A stretch of 9,721 bases of DNA from contig DJML01000125.1 of the NCBI GenBank assembly GCA_002436505.1, positions 1 to 9,721 on the forward strand, read 5' to 3'. The notes beneath the pieces are model-generated. The model worked only from the letters and a program-made list of their open reading frames with translations, was not told the origin of the DNA and searched no databases. The DNA comes from Bacteroidetes bacterium UBA6491 (GTDB lineage Bacteria; Bacteroidota; Bacteroidia; NS11-12g; UBA9320). Numbering within the stretch: position 1 is the first letter of the stretch; each line of letters begins with the position of its first letter. The position numbers and the translations under genes are program-made. This document shows, piece by piece, positions 5,611-9,721 of the stretch.

Positions 5611-7266
5611 ATGAAAAAAATTTCTACCCTGACGTTGTTGCTTTCCTTCATTTTTTCAGGCTCAATGGCTCAAACCAATCTGCCCGCCGTCATCACTTCA
5701 GATCAGACATGGACGGCAAGTGGAAGCCCATATATCATTGGCCAGAATACATATATTGATACGGGGATATCTGTAAAGGTCGCTCCAGGAGTGGAGATTC
5801 AATCAACGAATCCATCCTATAAGTTAATCATCAATGGAGAATTTCGAGCCATTGGCACGAAAGATTCGATGATCCTTTTTAATGCTGTTTTGATGAGTTT
5901 TCAGCAAGAAGCAACTGATTATGACTCTGCAGGAGGAAAAGGGACATACTTCAACTATTGTCATATTGATGGCCCTGCTTCAGGGCGTACCATAGAAGTA
6001 TATGGCTCCGCTTTTCGTTTCGAGAACTGCCTGTTCTCCGGTTATTCATACGCTATTTACAACTCAGGGTCTTTTCGTGGAGGAGATGCTGAAATAGTGA
6101 ACTGCACGTTCAACAGCCCTACGAAATACTCATATCCTCTGTACAGCCCTACATCTAACAGCTCTGTAACTGTGACCGGATGTAAATTTAATGGCGGAGC
6201 GAGCTTGTACTGTTATGGAGATGTTACCATTGAGGATAACATCATTGACGGGCTGGAATCCATGACCTTCACAGCCTATGAAGGGCTTGAAATGCACTGC
6301 AACATAATCACGAACATTAAAAGAGAGATCAAGGTAAATGCTTATACCGGAACACCTGTCGTATCGATAACCAACAACACCTTTGACAGCGTTCAGGCAG
6401 CAATGATCCATCTTTATTACACGGCAAACGGACTCGTTGGGATTAACAACAACAATTTCTTAGCTACCAGTGCAACAAACAAGGTGGTGATCTCTGGTAC
6501 CAACCCAAATCCTGCTACATTTAAATCCATTGATTTCAGAAAGAATTACTGGGAAACAACTGACACAACTGCCATTGCAGGTTATATAAAAGATTATACG
6601 GATGACATTACTATTATTGGAAAGGTGGATTATGACAGTTTTCTGGGGGCCCTGGATACCACATGTTACAGACCTCCTTCGAACTGCGAAGCTTCCTTCT
6701 ATGTCGCTATTGATACCACATTCGCTGACATGCTATTCCTGATCAATAACAGCAAAGGGATCAAGTCAACCACAAAGTTCAAATGGACCTTCGGAGATGG
6801 CAACAGTTCAACCCTTAGGAAACCTTCTCATACTTATGACAAATTCGGCAAATATGAAGTATGCCTTACGCTCTTCGATTCTGCCAGCAACTGTTCAAGC
6901 ACCTACTGCGATAGCCTTGGACTCGACAGCAGCGGAAATCTTCTGAAAAAAGATGGGTTTACACTAAATGTGCTTGATGAGTCCGATATTTTAAGGGTGC
7001 CGGAGATGGACCCGTTCGCAGGAATGAAGGTATATCCAAATCCGGGGAAAGGGGCTTTTGTGCTTGAAATACCTGCCATGACGGGCAATATGATCCGTGC
7101 TCAGGTGATGGATCTGCCCGGAAAAAAGATTGAACAAAGGACACTTTCTCCTTTAGGTAAGAACAAATGGTCGCTTGACATGACAGACCTAAACGAAGGC
7201 ATGTACCTTATTCATATTCAAGGAGAAACAAAAGAGAGCACGATCAAAGTCATTATTAACCGATAA
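5611..7266 (+). CDS. T9SS-secreted beta-helix/PKD protein
   Basis: This 551-residue protein has three visible parts after a Sec signal peptide (residues 1-20, ending SMA before Gln21). Residues about 30-345 read as a right-handed beta-helix: many short Val/Ile-rich turns with Asn pairs, such as ITNNTFDS and GINNNNFLA. Residues about 355-435 form a PKD domain, with Lys-Trp-Thr-Phe-Gly-Asp-Gly at 391-397 followed by SHTYDKFGKYEVCLTLFD. Residues 472-551 are a type A T9SS sorting domain: VYPNPGKGAFVLE, then MDLPGKKI, then DLNEGMYLIHI, ending in Ile-Asn-Arg. It should therefore cross the outer membrane by the type IX system and be released or attached to surface lipopolysaccharide after CTD removal. 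No catalytic site is evident; binding, adhesion or polysaccharide handling are all possible. The ECF sigma gene starts 60 bases downstream on the same strand. Confidence 0.88.
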   Translation: MKKISTLTLLLSFIFSGSMAQTNLPAVITSDQTWTASGSPYIIGQNTYIDTGISVKVAPGVEIQSTNPSYKLIINGEFRAIGTKDSMILFNAVLMSFQQEATDYDSAGGKGTYFNYCHIDGPASGRTIEVYGSAFRFENCLFSGYSYAIYNSGSFRGGDAEIVNCTFNSPTKYSYPLYSPTSNSSVTVTGCKFNGGASLYCYGDVTIEDNIIDGLESMTFTAYEGLEMHCNIITNIKREIKVNAYTGTPVVSITNNTFDSVQAAMIHLYYTANGLVGINNNNFLATSATNKVVISGTNPNPATFKSIDFRKNYWETTDTTAIAGYIKDYTDDITIIGKVDYDSFLGALDTTCYRPPSNCEASFYVAIDTTFADMLFLINNSKGIKSTTKFKWTFGDGNSSTLRKPSHTYDKFGKYEVCLTLFDSASNCSSTYCDSLGLDSSGNLLKKDGFTLNVLDESDILRVPEMDPFAGMKVYPNPGKGAFVLEIPAMTGNMIRAQVMDLPGKKIEQRTLSPLGKNKWSLDMTDLNEGMYLIHIQGETKESTIKVIINR

Positions 7267-7290
7267 GAAAGAATAACTTAGTAAAGGAAA

Positions 7291-7313
7291 AGGGAGCCGG
7301 ATGTGTGCTCCCT
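7291..7313 (+). terminator. Hairpin between cargo gene and sigma factor gene
   Basis: AGGGAGC (7291-7297) pairs perfectly with GCTCCCT (7307-7313) around a 9-base loop. A-rich sequence precedes it and CTTG follows, so there is no proper T-run. It may be a weak terminator that reduces read-through from the cargo gene into the sigma factor gene, or an mRNA-stability hairpin. It ends 13 bases before the sigma factor start codon. Confidence 0.45.
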
Positions 7314-7326
7314 CTTGCCGTTATAA

Positions 7327-7899
7327 ATGACCGAAGAGGAAATTATAAAAGGATGCATAAAGAACGACAGACGTTGCCAAAACGAGCTGTATAAAAGATA
7401 TTTCTTTATGATGAGCAGTGTAGCGTTAAGATATCACCAGAACAAAGACGATGCCTTGCAGGGCATCAACTATGGCTTTTTGAAAGTGTTGCAGAACATA
7501 GGCACATACAACAATAAATTTACACTGTCCACCTGGATCAGAAATATCCTCGTGCATCATTTCATCGATGAATACCGAAAATCAGATCATACGGTAATAA
7601 ATATTCCTCTGGATGAGGCCAGTGTCGCTGTTCACCATTTAAGCACTAACCTGGCGGAATACCATTTTTCAGAATTGGAGTTACGCGAAATGCTGAACAA
7701 TCTTCCGAAGGTAACACGTACTGTTTTCAATCTTTTTGCTATCGAAGGGTACAGGCACAGCGAGATCAGTGAATTATTGGGAATGTCGGTTGGTACTAGC
7801 AAATGGCACGTGAGCGATGCACGTAAAAAGCTTGGATCAATGCTAAAAAAAAGAAACAGAACGGAAAAAAAAATGATAGGAGCGAGCAATGAGCAGTAA
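7327..7899 (+). CDS. ECF-type RNA polymerase sigma factor
   Basis: The 190-residue product has the two-domain ECF layout. Region 2 spans about residues 18-85, with Leu-Tyr-Lys-Arg-Tyr at its start and FTLSTWIRNILVHHFIDEYRK near its end, the usual core-polymerase and -10 contact segment. Region 4 spans about 118-172: LNNLPKVTRTVFNLFAIEGY leads into the helix-turn-helix HSEISELLGMSVGTSKWHVSDARKKL, which reads the -35 element. Length and spacing are normal, and there is no region 1 or 3. It overlaps by 11 bases the gene for a probable membrane anti-sigma factor, which is the usual way such pairs are linked. ECF factors are held inactive by the partner until an envelope signal is sensed. Targets are unknown; its own operon and the upstream cargo gene are natural candidates. 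The ATG at 7327 has no Shine-Dalgarno. Confidence 0.93.
   Translation: MTEEEIIKGCIKNDRRCQNELYKRYFFMMSSVALRYHQNKDDALQGINYGFLKVLQNIGTYNNKFTLSTWIRNILVHHFIDEYRKSDHTVINIPLDEASVAVHHLSTNLAEYHFSELELREMLNNLPKVTRTVFNLFAIEGYRHSEISELLGMSVGTSKWHVSDARKKLGSMLKKRNRTEKKMIGASNEQ
7878..7882 (+). promoter_or_regulatory. Shine-Dalgarno of the barrel-fused anti-sigma gene
   Basis: AGGAG lies 6 bases before the ATG at 7889, inside the 3' end of the sigma factor gene. It is notable because genes in this window mostly lack such sites. Together with the 11-base overlap it supports the 7889 start and suggests translational coupling that keeps the sigma factor and its partner balanced. Confidence 0.6.
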
Positions 7900-9259
7900 G
7901 AATAATATTGACGAGTTTTTCAAGAACAATCTTGACGAAAAGGGCCTTGATTATACTGAGGATCGATGGGTAGCCATGGAAAATCTTCTCAACCAGAAAA
8001 AAAGTGGGCTTTTCTTTAGTAAAAAATGGTATTACGCAGCCATGGCTTTTCTTTTTGTTTTGATGGGAACACTCCTCTTGCTGAATGACCTGTTCAATAA
8101 AAATGAGAACGTACCGTTCACTGAAAAATATAAACCGCAAGCTACTACTGATGCAAAATCGTATGGGATAATAAGGATTGAGAAACATGCGACAGCCACA
8201 CTGGAAAGTTCATCATCTGAAAAACGATCAGAATCTTCTGATGTGAGGGGTGGTATCGAAAAGACAAATAAAGCCTCTGCTGATGATGCAATTGAAATTA
8301 ACGCTGGTCCTGATGCAAATTCAGGTTTCGGAGGGCAGGCAGAAGTAGTGAATGTACCTGAAACTTTAGAAGGTCCTGTTTCTGAAGAAACCTTCGTCCC
8401 TGAAATGCAAAACAGTGTGCTGGTCACCCGGATAACGAGGGTACACATCCCGGAAATATTGAGTAAAAATGAAAGTCAACCCGAGAACAATATCCCGGGC
8501 ATTCATCCGAATAAATTCCGGCTGCCGCTGTTCAAACCTGAAATGTTCGTTAACCCATACATTAATTACGGTCAATTCAAACAGGTCGCTGAAAAGGCCC
8601 TGACCGATTGGAAAAAAAACTATGAAGACCCTGTTTCATACAAAGGTTTTGGACTGGATGTCCGAATGGAAAAGAATAACTTCAGCCTTGTTTCCGGGTT
8701 GGGAGCTCTTCAACTGACGGAACAAACAAATTACATCAGCCAAATGAACAGGTTCACCTTTGATACTTCATACCATTTGATCGACAGAAATTTCTACAAA
8801 CTGCCTGATGGCAAATATGCAGCATTGCTGGAACGACAGGTTGATACCACCTCTGTCACTACCAAAGACACTGTTTTCTGTAAGGATTGCCTCACAAAAT
8901 TCACTTACCTCACCATCCCTTTGGCTGTCCAGTACGGGTATGAGGCCGGGAAAATAGTCTGCTTCGGTGAAATGGGTTTCAATTTCGCTTTCATTAGAAA
9001 AGTGCAGGGGCTATACAGCAACCGCTCATTGGGAACAGATGAGAACAACCCTGAAACGGGTAGAGTGTTAAAAGAAGACCTTTCGAAAGCGCTGGTTCAA
9101 TTTAAGGCAGCAGCAGGTATCAGATACCGGTTTGCGCCATCCGTTTCATTAAATACGCGCATTGAATACCATCGTGCGTTGAATTCAATGATGATTGATT
9201 ACACGCAAAAGCCATCGCTCGTTGGGATACGGGTCGGTATGGAATGGCTGATCTATTAA
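7889..9259 (+). CDS. Dma-like dual membrane-spanning anti-sigma factor (cytoplasmic segment, TM helix, outer-membrane barrel)
   Basis: The 456-residue product has no cleavable signal. Residues 1-46 are a short charged cytoplasmic segment (IDEFFKNNLDEKG, then WVAMENLLNQKK) resembling the minimal anti-sigma region in Bacteroidota ECF operons. Residues about 48-66 are a single membrane helix. Residues about 70-215 are low-complexity, rich in Glu, Ser, Pro and Asn, and probably disordered. The last 230 or so residues read as an outer-membrane barrel: alternating strands such as FSLVSGLGALQL, a YLTIPLAVQYGYE strand typical of OMP_b-brl_2-like porins, and a final VGIRVGMEWLIY. This matches the dual membrane-spanning anti-sigma factors (Dma) reported in Bacteroides thetaiotaomicron, where one protein spans both membranes and controls an ECF factor. 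Cys-Lys-Asp-Cys around residue 330 could form a loop disulfide. The start is fixed by the Shine-Dalgarno and the overlap with the sigma gene. The fusion architecture is clear; the signal sensed is unknown. Confidence 0.82.
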   Translation: MSSKNNIDEFFKNNLDEKGLDYTEDRWVAMENLLNQKKSGLFFSKKWYYAAMAFLFVLMGTLLLLNDLFNKNENVPFTEKYKPQATTDAKSYGIIRIEKHATATLESSSSEKRSESSDVRGGIEKTNKASADDAIEINAGPDANSGFGGQAEVVNVPETLEGPVSEETFVPEMQNSVLVTRITRVHIPEILSKNESQPENNIPGIHPNKFRLPLFKPEMFVNPYINYGQFKQVAEKALTDWKKNYEDPVSYKGFGLDVRMEKNNFSLVSGLGALQLTEQTNYISQMNRFTFDTSYHLIDRNFYKLPDGKYAALLERQVDTTSVTTKDTVFCKDCLTKFTYLTIPLAVQYGYEAGKIVCFGEMGFNFAFIRKVQGLYSNRSLGTDENNPETGRVLKEDLSKALVQFKAAAGIRYRFAPSVSLNTRIEYHRALNSMMIDYTQKPSLVGIRVGMEWLIY

Positions 9260-9263
9260 TAAG

Positions 9264-9283
9264 GGGAAAACTTCGGTTTATCC
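9264..9283. terminator. Weak hairpin with UUCG loop between convergent genes
   Basis: AAAC (9268-9271) pairs with GTTT (9276-9279) around TTCG, a stable C(UUCG)G-type loop. The stem extends through one A-A mismatch to GGG/TCC on the outside. It lies in the 18-base space and first codons between the two convergent stops. There is no T-run, so it is at best a weak bidirectional terminator. Confidence 0.25.
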
Positions 9284-9721
9284 GGGTTCCACGGTACGTA
9301 GTTTCTTAAATCTTCCTTTTGAGAAAATGCGGACACCATAATCAATTCCCTTACGAAGTTTCTTCTGCTCTTCTTCCGGCAGGTGTATAAAACTCCTGCA
9401 CTCTTCGCTACAGCAATGCTCATGTTCTTCAGCACAAGAAGGACATTGAATGAAAAGCAGGTTGCATGCTTTATTGGCGCAATTGGTGTGATGGTCGAAA
9501 GCGACCCCGCACTGGTGGCATTTTGCGATCACATCATCCGTGATCTTTTCCTCGAGGCGTTCATCAAATACGAAGTTCTTACCGATGAACTTGTTTGGCA
9601 AACCCTTAGCCCTGGCGTCACGTGTGTATTTAATGATACCGCCTTCAAGCTGATATACATTCTCAAATCCTTTATAGCGCATATAGGCGCTGGCTTTTTC
9701 GCAACGTATACCGCCGGTGCA
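9278..9721 (-). CDS. trhO: tRNA uridine(34) hydroxylase TrhO, C-terminal part (5' end outside window)
   Basis: Minus strand, with the open frame running off the right edge, so only the last 147 residues are visible; E. coli TrhO (YceA) has about 350. The first visible residues are Cys-Thr-Gly-Gly-Ile-Arg-Cys-Glu-Lys, the active-site loop of the rhodanese domain with the catalytic cysteine. The text then follows the family closely: AYMRYKGFENVYQLEGGI, then the C-terminal rhodanese-associated domain with its cysteine cluster (CHQCG, CANKAC, CPSC, CCSEEC), likely a metal site. TrhO makes 5-hydroxyuridine at position 34 of certain tRNAs using prephenate-dependent, oxygen-independent or oxygen-dependent chemistry as described in E. 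coli and B. subtilis; it acts in the cytoplasm. A Met codon at 9682 is internal, not the start. The stop lies 18 bases from the end of the anti-sigma gene, tail to tail. Confidence 0.93.
   Translation of the reverse strand, partial: CTGGIRCEKASAYMRYKGFENVYQLEGGIIKYTRDARAKGLPNKFIGKNFVFDERLEEKITDDVIAKCHQCGVAFDHHTNCANKACNLLFIQCPSCAEEHEHCCSEECRSFIHLPEEEQKKLRKGIDYGVRIFSKGRFKKLRTVEPG

Noticed and set aside
7632..8448. Several minus-strand frames opposite the sigma and anti-sigma genes
   Set aside because: They are antisense to two strongly supported coding regions, and their Phe/Ser/Cys-rich composition is what antisense translation of AT-rich genes gives.
9278..9682. Reading the last gene as a complete 134-residue protein starting at the Met codon at 9682
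   Set aside because: The frame stays open to the window edge, and the upstream codons encode the conserved CTGGIRC active-site loop of TrhO, so the Met is internal.

Overview
The window comes from a member of the Bacteroidota, probably an environmental lineage; class and order cannot be fixed from this stretch. The evidence is a secreted protein with a type IX secretion (T9SS) C-terminal sorting domain, a lipoprotein with a Bacteroidota-style surface-export signal after its lipobox, an ECF sigma factor next to an anti-sigma/outer-membrane-barrel fusion, TAnnTTTG-type -7 promoter elements, and general lack of Shine-Dalgarno sequences. No phage, transposase, CRISPR or plasmid genes are visible.

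Left part (1-1434): heptamer repeats, a strong hairpin terminator and a tRNA-Gly(CCC) gene on the minus strand, then a Blc-type lipocalin lipoprotein on the plus strand. Tail to tail with the lipocalin, on the minus strand, lies a decayed gene. It is the N-terminal part of a secreted beta-helix protein, recognisable across two frameshifts and a nonsense codon (about 1275 down to 838).

Middle part (1435-5400): an orphan GT-C-type membrane glycosyltransferase, a 616-base gap with no gene I recognise, an exported protein that looks like an outer-membrane barrel, and, converging on it, a lipoprotein with a fibronectin III-like region and a CAP/SCP domain.

Right part (5401-9721): the most interesting block. 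A T9SS cargo protein (beta-helix, PKD domain, sorting domain) is followed after 60 bases by an ECF sigma factor. That gene overlaps by 11 bases a gene whose product joins a short cytoplasmic segment, one inner-membrane helix, a long acidic periplasmic linker and an outer-membrane beta-barrel. This is the architecture of the dual membrane-spanning anti-sigma factors (Dma) described in Bacteroides thetaiotaomicron. The likely logic is that a change at the cell surface is sensed by the barrel, passed through a single polypeptide to the cytoplasm, and releases the sigma factor. The neighbouring secreted protein is a candidate target or partner. The window ends inside trhO, a rhodanese-type tRNA uridine hydroxylase, on the minus strand.
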